Shown here: in pieces, positions 16,722 to 25,898 of the stretch | How positions within the stretch are numbered: the first letter of the stretch is position 1 | Layout: every line of letters starts with the position of its first letter | Origin: Thermoguttaceae bacterium | Lineage (GTDB): Bacteria; Planctomycetota; Planctomycetia; Pirellulales; Thermoguttaceae | Length of the DNA: 64,000 nucleotides | Direction: 5' to 3' | Assembly: GCA_017937485.1 (NCBI GenBank) | Contig: JAGBDN010000019.1 | Coordinates: forward strand, 62,001 to 126,000 | Position numbers and translations under genes: made by a program | Notes under the pieces: generated by a model | Told to the model about the DNA's origin: nothing | Databases searched by the model: none | What the model saw: only the letters and a program-made list of their open reading frames with translations

Positions 16722-17831
16722 ATGAGAGCGTTGGTAACGGGCGGCGGCGGTTTTTTGGGCGCGTACCTCGTCGAGCAACTCTTGGCGGACGGCGTCGAAA
16801 CGCGAACGTTGGGACGTCGACCGCGAGCGTTCCTGCAAGCGCTCGGCGTCGACGAACGACTCGGCGACCTGCGTAATTTCGCCGACGTCGACGCGGCGGT
16901 CGACGGTTGCGACGTCGTGTATCATATCGCGGCGTATCCGAGCGTTTCGATGGATCCGCGCCCTTATTACGAAACGAACGTTCTCGGGTCGAAAAACGTT
17001 GTCGCCGCTTGTCTTAAACGCAAAGTTCGCAAGCTCGTTTACACCAGCACGCAATGCGTCGCGAACACGATCGAGTCGCAGGAGGGGATCGACGAGTCGA
17101 CGCCTTACGCGCCGCGCTTCCTCGGTTGGTACCAAATGACGAAGGCGATCGCGGAGCAGTTTATTCGGGCGGCGAATTACGCGCCTTGGACGGACGATTA
17201 CGACTTCGGCGGCGTCGACCTTTCGGAGTCGCGGTTCCGTTCGTTGAACGCGAAATTCGATTTTCCGCGTCCGGAGCGCGACCCGAACCGCGAAGATACG
17301 CTGATGACGGTCGCGCTCCGCCCGCACTTGATTTGGGGGCCGCGCGACCAACACCTGGCGCCGCGTCTTTTCGAACGCGCTCGTTCCGGCAAACTGACCC
17401 GCGTCGGCGACGGAACGAACCGGCTCGCGACGATTTACGTCGAGAACTGCGCGACGGCGCACCGGATGGCGGCGGCCGCGTTGGTTCCCGGAAGTCCGGT
17501 TCCGGGCTCGGTTTATTACATTTCGCAGGACGAGCCGCTCAACTGTTGGGAGTGGATCGACGAGTTGCTGGCGATCGTCGGCGAGCCTCCGGTGAAGAAG
17601 AGCGTTTCGTTCAAGACGGCTTGGCGCGTCGGTTCGATTTTGGAGCGAGTTTACCGCTGGGCCGGTTGGAAGTCGGAGCCGACGATGACGCGGTTCTTGG
17701 CGACGCAACTAGCGAAGTCGTACTGGTACGACGTGTCGCGAGCGAAGCGCGAACTCGGTTTTACTCCGGCGATTTCGACCGCGGAAGGGATGCGTCGCTG
17801 GGCTGAGGAGTTGCGCGAAAAGAAGGCGTAA
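16722..17831 (+). CDS. NAD-dependent epimerase / 3-beta-hydroxysteroid dehydrogenase-like SDR
   Basis: This is an extended short-chain dehydrogenase of 369 aa. The nucleotide-binding TGGGGFLG is at 6-13, and the catalytic set is Ser109 in YTSTQ with Tyr137 and Lys141 in YQMTK. The overall pattern (NVLGSKNVVAACL, VALRPHLIWGPRD) resembles 3-beta-HSD/NSDHL-like epimerases acting on sterol-like or sugar substrates. The substrate cannot be assigned. It stands alone, with a strong terminator downstream. Confidence 0.85.
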   Translation: MRALVTGGGGFLGAYLVEQLLADGVETRTLGRRPRAFLQALGVDERLGDLRNFADVDAAVDGCDVVYHIAAYPSVSMDPRPYYETNVLGSKNVVAACLKRKVRKLVYTSTQCVANTIESQEGIDESTPYAPRFLGWYQMTKAIAEQFIRAANYAPWTDDYDFGGVDLSESRFRSLNAKFDFPRPERDPNREDTLMTVALRPHLIWGPRDQHLAPRLFERARSGKLTRVGDGTNRLATIYVENCATAHRMAAAALVPGSPVPGSVYYISQDEPLNCWEWIDELLAIVGEPPVKKSVSFKTAWRVGSILERVYRWAGWKSEPTMTRFLATQLAKSYWYDVSRAKRELGFTPAISTAEGMRRWAEELREKKA

Positions 17832-17890
17832 CGCGTCGCGGCGTCGGCGTTTAAGCCGTCGAGGAAAAAGACGTTAAAAAACGCGAAACG

Positions 17891-17933
17891 AAAAACGCCG
17901 TCGAGCTTTTAAGAGGCTCGACGGCGTTTTTTT
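17891..17933 (+). terminator. rho-independent terminator after the SDR gene
   Basis: The inverted repeat AAAAACGCCGTCGAGC / GCTCGACGGCGTTTTT, with a short loop and T7 tail, lies about 60 nt after the SDR stop. A-tracts on the other side make it usable in both directions, so it may also serve the convergent TPR gene. Confidence 0.85.
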
Positions 17934-17994
17934 GTCGACGCTTAACGCGGAGAATCGGTTAAACGTCGACGGCTAAATCGTTGAAACGCGGCGT

Positions 17995-19650
17995 TTAAGC
18001 GCGGAGCGACGCTTTCAGTTCGCGGAGTTTCGGGAGCGCTTCCGACGTCAATTTTTCGCCGTCTCGGAGCGCGGAGCGGTACGCCTTGTCGAGTTCGTCG
18101 GCGGCGAGACAGTCGGCGAGCGCGGCGGTCGAGTCGCGCTTTTCGAGGTAAGCGCAGGCCCGTTCGAAGAGGCATTCGGTCAACGCGGCGAAGTTGTCGG
18201 TCGCCCAACGGTCGACGAGGAAACGTCGTTCCGCGCCGTCGCAAGAGTGGCCGCAACCGTGTTCTTCGCCGCAACCGCAACCGTGCGACTCGGCGTCGTG
18301 ATGATGACCGCCGCAGTCGCCGCAACCGCAAGAATGCGACTCTTCGCCGCGAAGCGTTCCGATAAGATCGTCGGCGACGCGGGTTTGCAACTCGATCGCG
18401 CGGGTCAAATCGGCGATTAAATTCTTCGTGTTCCCGGCGGCTTTGCGAATGAGCGCGCGGCGTTGGGCGGCGATGGCGAGCCCTTCGAGGAGCGGCGTTT
18501 CGTCGGAGTTCGCGAAGTCTTCGAACGTGTCGAGGACGTCGTCGTAAATCTTGGCGGCTTCGTCGGTTCGGTCGTCGTTGTAAAGGAGTTCGGCGCGTTG
18601 CATCGTCGCGTCGAAGAGGTCGACGCAGGCGTCCGGTTCGCCGCAAGCGATCACGGACTCGTAACAACCGCAGGCTTCGGCCAACATCGCGAGCGTTTCG
18701 TCGAGGTCGGCGGCGCTACGCGTCGGAGCGTTCGCGACGTAAAGGGTCAGCGCGTCGGCCAAATCGCGTTTGTACTCCGTTTGACCGCCGGCGACAAGTT
18801 GACGGTAAACGTCGATAGCGCGGCGAGTTAACGCGTTCGCTTCGTCGACTTCCGGGCCCTCGGCGTCCTCTTCGGCGAGCGAAGCGCGGAGGAAGTCGGC
18901 CTTCGTAACGAGCGCTTTGGCGAGGTAGAAGAGCGCTTCGGCGTTCGCGGTCGGCTCCGCGTCGGCGAGCGTTTGGAACTCTTCCGCCGCTTCGTCGAGG
19001 AGATCGAACGCGTCCGCTTGCCGCCCGACTTCGAAGAAGATCGCCGCTCGATTCAGTTTGACGCCGACCAGGTCGAGGCGCGCTTCGCGGTCGCCGAATT
19101 CGACGAGCTTCGCGTTCGCTTCCGCCGCTTTAACGTATTGTTCTTCCGCGTCTTCGAGTTCGCCTTCGTCGTTGAGAAGAATCGCGTAATTCAGGCGCGC
19201 CGCCGCGAGCGTTTTGAGCGTTTCGACCGACTCGGCGTTGTCGTCGAGCCGATTTTCGAGCCGTTCGAACGCCGCCGCGTAATCGTCCGACGCGCCGTCG
19301 ACTTCGCCTTCCTCTTGACGGCGGACGGCGCGGGTCAGGAACGCTTGAATCAGCTCCGATTCGAGTTCGTCGGCGTTTTCCGGCGCTTCGTCGAGCGCGG
19401 CGACCAGCTCTTCGAGCCGGGCGTCGGTTTGCGCGACGAATTCGTCGTATTCGCGGAGTTGGTCGGCGCTTAGGTTGAAGTTGAAATCGGCGTCGGCGTC
19501 CGCGTCGTCCGAATCGTCGCCGTCGTCTTGGTTGCCGCCGCGACAGCCGCAACCGCAGGCCGTCATGAGGGCGGCGCAGGTCGCGGAAACGTTCCAGAAA
19601 GTCGGCGACGTAAGCGCGTCGCGAAGGAGTTCAACAAGGGAAGTCGTCAT
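17995..19650 (-). CDS. TPR-rich protein with Cys/His-rich insert (551 aa)
   Basis: The protein is mostly alpha-helical tetratricopeptide-like repeats (such as LEDAEEQYVKAAEANAKL and EALFYLAKALVTKADFLRA). A Cys-Gly-Cys segment (TACGCGCRGG, about 31-40) and an acidic Asp-rich stretch follow the N-terminus. Near residues 436-475 is a patch with seven Cys and seven His in about 35 residues, a likely metal-binding or redox element. No signal peptide is obvious. TPRs usually act as scaffolds; the partner is unknown. Confidence 0.75.
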   Translation of the reverse strand: MTTSLVELLRDALTSPTFWNVSATCAALMTACGCGCRGGNQDDGDDSDDADADADFNFNLSADQLREYDEFVAQTDARLEELVAALDEAPENADELESELIQAFLTRAVRRQEEGEVDGASDDYAAAFERLENRLDDNAESVETLKTLAAARLNYAILLNDEGELEDAEEQYVKAAEANAKLVEFGDREARLDLVGVKLNRAAIFFEVGRQADAFDLLDEAAEEFQTLADAEPTANAEALFYLAKALVTKADFLRASLAEEDAEGPEVDEANALTRRAIDVYRQLVAGGQTEYKRDLADALTLYVANAPTRSAADLDETLAMLAEACGCYESVIACGEPDACVDLFDATMQRAELLYNDDRTDEAAKIYDDVLDTFEDFANSDETPLLEGLAIAAQRRALIRKAAGNTKNLIADLTRAIELQTRVADDLIGTLRGEESHSCGCGDCGGHHHDAESHGCGCGEEHGCGHSCDGAERRFLVDRWATDNFAALTECLFERACAYLEKRDSTAALADCLAADELDKAYRSALRDGEKLTSEALPKLRELKASLRA

Positions 19651-20093
19651 TATTATTAATACGTCCGTTGAGCAAAGGGGAAAACGGCGGCGAAACGGGG
19701 CGAGCCGCGCCGTCGTCCGGCCCGCTTTCTTTAATTTACCCGAACCGCGCGACGGCGCAAGGGGCGGGGGCGGTTTTCGACCCGAAAAAGTCGCCGCGTC
19801 CGGTTGCGTTAACGTCGGAGAGGGGCGGCGGGAACGGTTTTCGACGTTTTTTTCGTCGGCGCGGAACTTTTGGGAATTTTCGGGGAGGGCGTCGCGTCTA
19901 AAATTTACGCGACGTTAACAAAAACGCGGCGCTTTTAGCGATTATAGCGAAGAAACCGGCGTCGGCGTTCCGAAAAAGTTCAAGTTGGCTCCGCGGTCGA
20001 CCGATATTAAAGTAACCGTTGACGCGATAATCGTTAAAATTGGAATGTTGCGCGGAAAAAACGAAATTTTTTCTTATTTCGCGTTCCGATTCC
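19651..20093. other. intergenic region without a recognisable gene
   Basis: About 440 nt lie between the start of the TPR gene and the promoter of the DUF1559 gene. I see no credible ORF with a start signal, no RNA gene and no repeat. Confidence 0.5.
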
Positions 20094-20123
20094 TTGACGA
20101 AAAACGTCGGCGCCGATTATAAT
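20094..20123 (+). promoter_or_regulatory. promoter of the DUF1559 gene
   Basis: TTGACG and a perfect TATAAT are separated by 18 nt, followed by a leader of about 150 nt. A GGAGG at about 20181 has no ATG behind it; the working start at 20282 follows a weaker AGGGAGC. Confidence 0.6.
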
Positions 20124-20281
20124 AATTTTTTGCGCGGGCGAGGTTTCGTCGCTCGCGCTTGAAATATCGTACTTTTCTTTGGAGGTAAAAATAACGCGGA
20201 AGTCGGTCGGACGGAGTCCGGCGGCGGTCGCGGCGTTTTTTATTATTTTTCCGTTACGTCGGAGCTATTAGGGAGCTTAAA

Positions 20282-21277
20282 ATGACCAACAATGTTAAAT
20301 TGGGGGGGGGGGGTAAACGACGCGGCTTTACTCTCGTCGAACTTCTCGTCGTCATCGCCATCATCGGTATCCTCATCGGCTTGCTCTTGCCGGCCGTCCA
20401 AGCGGCTCGCGAAGCGGCGCGTCGTATGCAATGCACGAACAACCTCAAACAATGGGGTTTGGCCGTCCACAACTACAGCGACATTAACAAAAAACTCCCG
20501 ATCGGCGCGACGATGGGCGACTCCGCCAGCCGTTGTGGCATCGGCATCCGCTGCACTTGGTACCCGCGTATGTACGCGTTCATCGAACAAGCCGCGCTCG
20601 CGTCGCAATACGACTTCGGCAAGCACTTCTATCAATATCCGAACAACCAAGAAGGCGCCAACGCCAACCGCGACCCGATCGCTTGCGAAAGCGCGAAACC
20701 GGATATGTTCTACTGCCCGAGCGACAAACCGGGGAACGAAATCGCGAAGAGCGAAACCTACGGTCGCGCCCGCGCCAACTACGTCGGTTGCTTCGGGTAC
20801 CGCGCCAACTTCCACGCCGACGAAGTTCCGTCGCAACACACGCACCTCTACACGAAGTTCGACGGCGCGATGTTCTATCTCTCGAAGTGCATCGGCCTTG
20901 AAAGCGTTACCGACGGCACCTCGAACACGCTCATGATTTCGGAAGTCCTCCTGACGGACGATACGAAAGACGCCGACAAACGCGGCGACGTTTACAACGA
21001 CGAACGCATGGGTTCCGGTTTCTCGACGATTCTCACGCCGAACTCCACCAGCCCGGACGCGATGTACACCGGCACCTGCCTCGACGAAGACGAACCGCGT
21101 CGTCCGTGCGTCGTCGTCGACGCGGTCGAATACACCGCCGCGCGCTCGAACCACTCCGGCGGCGTCAACGCGGCGATGGGCGACGGCTCCGTCCGCTTCT
21201 TCTCCGACACGATCAACGCCGACACGTGGAAAGCGCTCTCCACGACCAAGGGCGGCGAAACGAATATCGACCTCTAA
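20282..21277 (+). CDS. DUF1559 pseudopilin-like protein with a G12 tract
   Basis: The 331-aa protein has a type IV pilin-like N-terminus (RRGFTLVELLVVIAIIGILIG) with the prepilin peptidase site before Phe. It then has the planctomycete pattern LLPAVQAAREAARRMQCTNNLKQ. The C-terminus has the typical DUF1559 H-x-GGVN-x-AMGDGSVRF motif. Such proteins are highly expanded in Planctomycetes and are thought to be exported pseudopilins. Twelve consecutive G (20302-20313), seven codons after the start and before the export signal, would switch the gene off on any one-base slippage. A lipoprotein gene follows. Confidence 0.93.
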   Translation: MTNNVKLGGGGKRRGFTLVELLVVIAIIGILIGLLLPAVQAAREAARRMQCTNNLKQWGLAVHNYSDINKKLPIGATMGDSASRCGIGIRCTWYPRMYAFIEQAALASQYDFGKHFYQYPNNQEGANANRDPIACESAKPDMFYCPSDKPGNEIAKSETYGRARANYVGCFGYRANFHADEVPSQHTHLYTKFDGAMFYLSKCIGLESVTDGTSNTLMISEVLLTDDTKDADKRGDVYNDERMGSGFSTILTPNSTSPDAMYTGTCLDEDEPRRPCVVVDAVEYTAARSNHSGGVNAAMGDGSVRFFSDTINADTWKALSTTKGGETNIDL

Positions 21278-21323
21278 TCGATTTTTGTCGGAAATAAATT
21301 TAGCGTAATTTTTGCGCGATTTG

Positions 21324-21358
21324 AAAAACGTCGTCGCCTTTCGCGGCGGCGTTTTTTT
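21324..21358 (+). terminator. terminator after the DUF1559 gene
   Basis: A GC-rich hairpin (AAACGTCGTCGC / GCGGCGGCGTTT, with G-U pairs) is followed by T7, 50 nt after the stop. Confidence 0.75.
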
Positions 21359-21417
21359 AAATCGGCGATAAACGGGGCGCGTTTCGGGCCTCGAAACCTA
21401 ATATTTGAGAGAAGAAA

Positions 21418-21834
21418 ATGAACAAGAAGATTTTTGTTTCGGCGTTGGCCCTGTGCGTTTGCGCGTTTGTTTTCGTCGGTTGCGACAAGGGTCCGAAAAA
21501 GGTCGCGGTCTCCGGCACGATCACCGTCGACGGCGAACCGATCGACGTCGGCGCCGTGAAGTTCGACGCGGTCGACGGCGTCGGTATGTCGGACGGTTGC
21601 AAAATTAAAGACGGCAAATTCGAATGCGAAATGACGACCGGCGAAAAGAAGGTTACCGTTACCGCCGCGTCGAAAGTCGTCGGGCAATTCGAAGCCGACC
21701 CCGTCTTGAACCCGGGCGTGATGAGCGACAAAGTCGAATCGATGGACTTGAGCGTCTTCAAACAAGAAAAAACGATTACGGTCGAAAAGAAGGGCCAAAC
21801 CTTCGAAATCGATTACTCGACCGAAGCGGAATGA
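21418..21834 (+). CDS. small secreted lipoprotein (planctomycete type)
   Basis: The 138-aa product has a lipoprotein signal peptide: positive MNKK, hydrophobic FVSALALCVCAFVFV, and lipobox FVGC with the modified Cys at about residue 22. The mature part begins with VAVSGTITVDGEPIDVGAVKF, the beta-sandwich motif seen in many small planctomycete lipoproteins encoded next to DUF1559 genes. It is probably anchored to a membrane facing the periplasm. Function is unknown. It has its own terminator. Confidence 0.85.
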   Translation: MNKKIFVSALALCVCAFVFVGCDKGPKKVAVSGTITVDGEPIDVGAVKFDAVDGVGMSDGCKIKDGKFECEMTTGEKKVTVTAASKVVGQFEADPVLNPGVMSDKVESMDLSVFKQEKTITVEKKGQTFEIDYSTEAE

Positions 21835-21866
21835 GCGTTTGACGCTTGAATTTCGTCGAGCAAAAG

Positions 21867-21906
21867 AAAATCGACGCGGTTTTTCGGAGCCGCGTCGATT
21901 TTTTTT
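21867..21906 (+). terminator. rho-independent terminator after the lipoprotein gene
   Basis: The 13-bp stem AAAATCGACGCGG / CCGCGTCGATTTT has a T8 tail about 35 nt after the stop codon. Confidence 0.85.
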
Positions 21907-22049
21907 GCGTCGGGGCGGACGCGGAACCCGGCGGCGCGGCGCGTTTTTTTAAGCGGGCCGACCGGGAAAAATGGGCCGATTCTCCGAAATTTTGCGGTTT
22001 TGCGGGAAATTTTCGCGCTTTTCGCCCGAAACGGTTTTTTTGCCCCGAC

Positions 22050-22077
22050 TTGAAAAATAAAATCGCCGATGTATGAT
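22050..22077 (+). promoter_or_regulatory. promoter of cysS
   Basis: TTGAAA and TATGAT are spaced by 16 nt, about 70 nt upstream of the cysS start. Confidence 0.5.
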
Positions 22078-22145
22078 AACGGTAAGGAGCCGTCGCGAGT
22101 CGGCGCCGATTTTCAACGAACGATTAACCCTCGAAAGTGTTGACG

Positions 22146-23744
22146 ATGATTCGAGTTTTTAATACGCTGACGCGAACGAAAGAAGAATTCCAACCGACGA
22201 CGCCGGGCAAAGTCGGCATGTACCTCTGCGGCCCGACCGTTTACAAGCCGAGCCACATCGGGCATATGGTCGGCCCGGTCATTTTCGACGCGATCAAACG
22301 CTACTTGACGTACTCCGGTTTCGAGACGACTTGGGTCGTCAACATCACCGACGTCGACGACAAACTGATCGCCGAGTCGCAAAAACGCGGGATTCCGATG
22401 AGCGCCGTCGCCGACGAGATGACCGCCGACTACAAAGCGAACCTCGCCGCGATGGGCGTCGACACGATCGACGTCTTCCCGAAGGCGACCGACTACATCG
22501 GCGAAATTATCGACTTCACCGCCGACCTGATCGCCAAGGGCTTCGCGTACGAGTCGGGCGGCGACGTCTACTTCGAGGTCGAAAAATTCGCGGAATACGG
22601 CAAGCTGACGAACCGCACCCTCGCGCAAATGACCGGCGACGGCGGCGGCACGGCGTCGCTGAAACGTTCGCCGTTCGACTTCGCGCTTTGGAAGTCGGCG
22701 AAACCGGACGAACCGTCTTGGGACTCGCCTTGGGGCAAGGGCCGCCCGGGCTGGCACATCGAGTGCAGCGCGATGAGTTGCTCGATTCTCGGCGAAACGT
22801 TCGACGTGCACGGCGGCGGGCTCGACCTGCAGTTCCCGCACCACGAGAACGAAATCGCGCAAAGCGAAGCCCGCAACGGCAAGCCGATGGCTAAGTACTG
22901 GATGCACAACGGCTTAATGCAAGCGTCGAACGAAGTCGGCAAAGTCGGCGGTCGCAAAACGCGCGAAGCGGACGGGGCCGAAGACGGCGGCGCGAAAGAA
23001 GGCGACCTCGCGTCGCAAGAAGCCGGGAAAATCAGCAAGTCGAAGGGCGCGTCGGCGTTCCGCGACCTGTTGGCGAAGTTCCAACCGGAGAACATTCGCT
23101 TCTTCCTCCTGTCGAGCCATTACCGCCGCCCGATCGACTACAGCGAAGACCGTTTGCGCGAAGTCGGCAAGGGACTCGAAAGTTTCTATCGCTATTTCAA
23201 GCGTTTTGAAGCGGTTAGCGGCGAGTCGTTTTACTCGCTCGACGCGCCGAAGACCCGCGCCGAAGGGGACGCGTTCGAGAAATCGGAAGCGCTTTCCGGC
23301 GAGTTCGGCGACCAAATCCGCGCGCTTCGGGCCAAATTCCTCGACGCGATGGACGACGACTTCAACACCGGCGGCGGCGTCGGCGTTTTCTTCGATTATC
23401 TGCGAACGTTGAACAAGTTCGTCGAGAGCGAAAAACTCGAAACGAGCGCTCCGAGCGACGCCGCGACGCAACCGGCTCGCGCGACGTTAAAAGCCGCGAC
23501 GCAAGTCTTTAAGGAACTGGCCGCGACGCTCGGTCTCTTCCGCGCTCCGGTCGAAGAAGAGTCGGCGCAAGACGATTCGCTCGTCGAACCGCTGATGACG
23601 CTCCTGATCGACCTGCGCCGCGCCGCGAAGAAAAACAAGGATTTCGCGACCGCCGACGAGATTCGCAACCGCTTGAAGGAACTCGGCGTTTCGCTCGAAG
23701 ACCGTCCGGGCGGCGTCTGCGTTTGGACGCGCGAACGCTCTTGA
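22146..23744 (+). CDS. cysS: cysteinyl-tRNA synthetase
   Basis: This class I synthetase charges tRNA-Cys. It has HIGH (37-40), KISKSK (295-300) and zinc ligands Cys28, Cys207, His232 and Glu236, as in the E. coli enzyme. The KMSKS loop is preceded by a low-complexity insert of about 25 residues (KTREADGAEDGGAKEG). I chose the ATG at 22146 (MIRVFNTLTR), which aligns with family N-termini; a GTG nine bases earlier is possible. An unremarkable gap separates it from holB. Confidence 0.96.
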   Translation: MIRVFNTLTRTKEEFQPTTPGKVGMYLCGPTVYKPSHIGHMVGPVIFDAIKRYLTYSGFETTWVVNITDVDDKLIAESQKRGIPMSAVADEMTADYKANLAAMGVDTIDVFPKATDYIGEIIDFTADLIAKGFAYESGGDVYFEVEKFAEYGKLTNRTLAQMTGDGGGTASLKRSPFDFALWKSAKPDEPSWDSPWGKGRPGWHIECSAMSCSILGETFDVHGGGLDLQFPHHENEIAQSEARNGKPMAKYWMHNGLMQASNEVGKVGGRKTREADGAEDGGAKEGDLASQEAGKISKSKGASAFRDLLAKFQPENIRFFLLSSHYRRPIDYSEDRLREVGKGLESFYRYFKRFEAVSGESFYSLDAPKTRAEGDAFEKSEALSGEFGDQIRALRAKFLDAMDDDFNTGGGVGVFFDYLRTLNKFVESEKLETSAPSDAATQPARATLKAATQVFKELAATLGLFRAPVEEESAQDDSLVEPLMTLLIDLRRAAKKNKDFATADEIRNRLKELGVSLEDRPGGVCVWTRERS

Positions 23745-23840
23745 ACTTGAAACGGAAGTCGCGTCGTTTCGTCGGTTAAATTGGGCGGGACGACGCGGCG
23801 TCGTCTGTCGAAACGGCGGCTTTTCGGGAGGAAATCGGCT

Positions 23841-25031
23841 TTGAGTTGGCAAGGAATTTTCGGTTGCGACGAGATTGCGCTCCAATTCGCGCGAGCGAAC
23901 CGACGCAAGCGGCTCGGCGGGAGTTTTCTGTTCGTCGGCCCGAACGGCGTCGGGAAGCGAACGTTCGCGTTCGCGTTGGCGAAGACGCTTCTTTGCCGCC
24001 GTCATTTCCCGAAACGGGGGGACGCCGCGCTCCTCGACGGTTGGACGGACGCGTCGCAAACCGCCGATTCGCAAGAGTTCGACCGCGACGCCGAACTTCT
24101 CCGCTTCCAACCTTGCGGCGAATGCGAAAGCTGTCGCCAATTCGAGTTGCGACGCGACGTCGACGAAGCGTTAATCCCGACGCACCCGGACTTTCATTAC
24201 GTCTGCAAGCCGCCGGAGCGTTCGTTGTTGCCGCTGGAACTTTTGGTCGGCGACAAAGACAACCGAATGCGCGCCGGGCTCTGTTTCGAGCTGAACCAAA
24301 CGGCGTATATGGGCGGCCGCAAGATCGCGGTGATCGACGACGCGGACTTTTTCAACCAAGAGGGGGCGAACGCGCTCCTGAAAACGTTGGAGGAGCCGCC
24401 GGCGAACTCGCTGATCATCTTGATCGGAACGAGCGCGACGAAACAGTTGCCGACGATTCGGTCGCGCTGTCAAACCTTTAGATTCCAACCGCTTGCGACC
24501 GACGCGATCACGCAAATTTTGCTCGAACGAGGCCGCGTCGAAACGCCGGAGGAGGCCGACTCGGTCGCGCGGCGTTCGCGAGGTTCGCTCGTCGAAGCGG
24601 AAAAAGCGCTCGACCGACCGTTCGTCGGGTTCCAACAGGAGCTGTTGCGCGAGTTGGCGAAGGAGCGTTTACACGCCGTCGACTTCGCGGCGCGTTTGAC
24701 GGAGTTCGTCGAGGAAGCCGGGAAGGAGGCGCCGCCGCGTCGCCGACGTTTGCAGGCGACCCTTGCGACCGCGCTTGAATTTTATCGCGGGCTCGTCGCC
24801 GCGCTCGACGCGACGTCGCGAGGCGCGCAACCGGTTCGCGACGCGTCGGTCGTCGGGCCGTATCTCCGCGCCGCGCTTGAACTTGGGCGTTGGAACGTCG
24901 AGTCGGCGATTCGCTGCGCCGAACGAACGCTCGACGCGTTGGAGCAAATCGACCGCAACGCGAACCTTCCGTATATCGTCGAGGCTTGGCTTGTCGAACT
25001 CGCCGCCGAAACGCGCCGCTTGGGGCGTTAA
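23841..25031 (+). CDS. holB: DNA polymerase III delta-prime-like subunit (clamp loader)
   Basis: The AAA+ protein (about 396 aa) has Walker A GPNGVGKRT (33-41), a Cys cluster PCGECESCRQ, and the sensor-type GTSATKQLPTIRSRC. It helps load the sliding clamp. The reading frame extends further upstream, but a TTG at 23841 has GGGAGG eight bases before it and gives the usual N-terminus SWQGIFGCDEIALQF, so I take that as the start. The closing residues are ordinary and no partner gene is adjacent. Confidence 0.88.
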   Translation: MSWQGIFGCDEIALQFARANRRKRLGGSFLFVGPNGVGKRTFAFALAKTLLCRRHFPKRGDAALLDGWTDASQTADSQEFDRDAELLRFQPCGECESCRQFELRRDVDEALIPTHPDFHYVCKPPERSLLPLELLVGDKDNRMRAGLCFELNQTAYMGGRKIAVIDDADFFNQEGANALLKTLEEPPANSLIILIGTSATKQLPTIRSRCQTFRFQPLATDAITQILLERGRVETPEEADSVARRSRGSLVEAEKALDRPFVGFQQELLRELAKERLHAVDFAARLTEFVEEAGKEAPPRRRRLQATLATALEFYRGLVAALDATSRGAQPVRDASVVGPYLRAALELGRWNVESAIRCAERTLDALEQIDRNANLPYIVEAWLVELAAETRRLGR

Positions 25032-25258
25032 GTCGCGTTCTTGTAGAGGTTGCGTCGGTCGCAGCGCAACGCGACGCCGCGTCGAATCCGACCGCGCCGT
25101 CGAAAAGTCATCGGCGTATTTTCTTAAACTTGCGACGCCGCGTTGGTCGAGCGTCGCAACTTCTTTTCCGAAAACGACTTGCCGAATCGCCTCTTTTGTT
25201 GGTTTCCGCCGTCCGCGATAACGTTGAGCGCGTCTAAAACTTTTTTTCGCCGAAACGC

Positions 25259-25287
25259 TTGATTTTCCGAAACGCCGCGTTTATAAT
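25259..25287 (+). promoter_or_regulatory. promoter of the interrupted SUMF1-like gene
   Basis: TTGATT and a perfect TATAAT are separated by 17 nt, about 115 nt before the start at 25401. The rest of the 25032-25400 gap holds no recognisable gene. Confidence 0.6.
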
Positions 25288-25400
25288 CGAAAACGGCGTC
25301 GAAGCGTTCGGCGTTCGGCGAGTTTCTTTTGTTCCTGTTTAACGCTTGAAATTGCAACAGGTTGCGACGCTAGTTTCGGCTCTTGACGGAGGTTTTCGCG

Positions 25401-25808
25401 ATGGAAATAAATTTGCAAATTCAAAAGAAAAAAGCGGGCGAAAACGCGCTTGTCGTCGTGAACGGCGTCGATTTTCCGTTTTGTTGGATTCCGCCCGGCG
25501 AATTTACGATGGGAAGTCCAAGAACCAAACACAAGGTCGTTTTAACCGACGGCTTTTGGTTGTTGGCGACCCAAGTAACGCAAAAACAGTGGTTTAGCGT
25601 AACGGGCGAGTCGCCGAGCCATTTCCAAGGCGAAAATCGTCCCGTCGAGTCGGTAAGTTGGTTCGATTGCCAAGAATACGTAAAACGCTTAACCGCCTTG
25701 GCGCCGCAAGGAACGCGTTTTTGTTTGCCGACCGAAGCCGAGTGGGACTCGACCGTAAAAACTCCCTATTCGCCGTTAATCCTTTTCAGTACAATACTTA
25801 GAAAATGA
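25401..25808 (+). pseudogene. SUMF1/FGE-like gene cut by prophage insertion
   Basis: The start at 25401 follows GGAGG by 8 nt. The sequence is a typical N-terminal part of the formylglycine-generating/sulfatase-modifying family: FCWIPPGEFTMGSP, LATQVTQKQWFSV, NRPVESVSWFDCQEYVKRL and FCLPTEAEW. The similarity stops at EWDS. The frame then runs into about 18 unrelated residues and ends, removing the C-terminal two thirds where the family's active-site Cys lie. The integrase gene begins just beyond. The 3' part should lie at the other prophage end, outside the window. Confidence 0.85.
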
Positions 25809-25898
25809 AAAGCCGGGTTTAAACGCCCGGCCTTTTTAATGTTTTTACACGTTTTTTCACCGTTTTTCTTCAAAATGTCCCATAGAAAATCCCATAGA
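25740..25898. other. attL region (left prophage end)
   Basis: The junction is placed at about 25755, where the SUMF1 homology is lost. The minus strand here reads GGTCGAGTCCCACTCGGC, which resembles the 3' half of a tRNA T-arm. The integrase may therefore have used a tRNA-like secondary site. Without the right end, the core cannot be defined. Confidence 0.5.
25809..25837 (+). terminator. terminator just inside the prophage left end
   Basis: A GCCGGG / CCCGGC hairpin is followed by T5 on the plus strand; the minus-strand side is also T-rich. It would stop host transcription entering from the SUMF1 promoter and could end the leftward integrase message. Confidence 0.75.

Noticed and set aside
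21324-21358. A small RNA between the DUF1559 and lipoprotein genes
   Set aside because: The hairpin with T-run is fully explained as a terminator.
25740-25775. A tRNA gene as the attachment site
   Set aside because: Only a T-arm-like half is seen, and it is explained by the codons for the conserved AEW motif. No acceptor stem partner exists.
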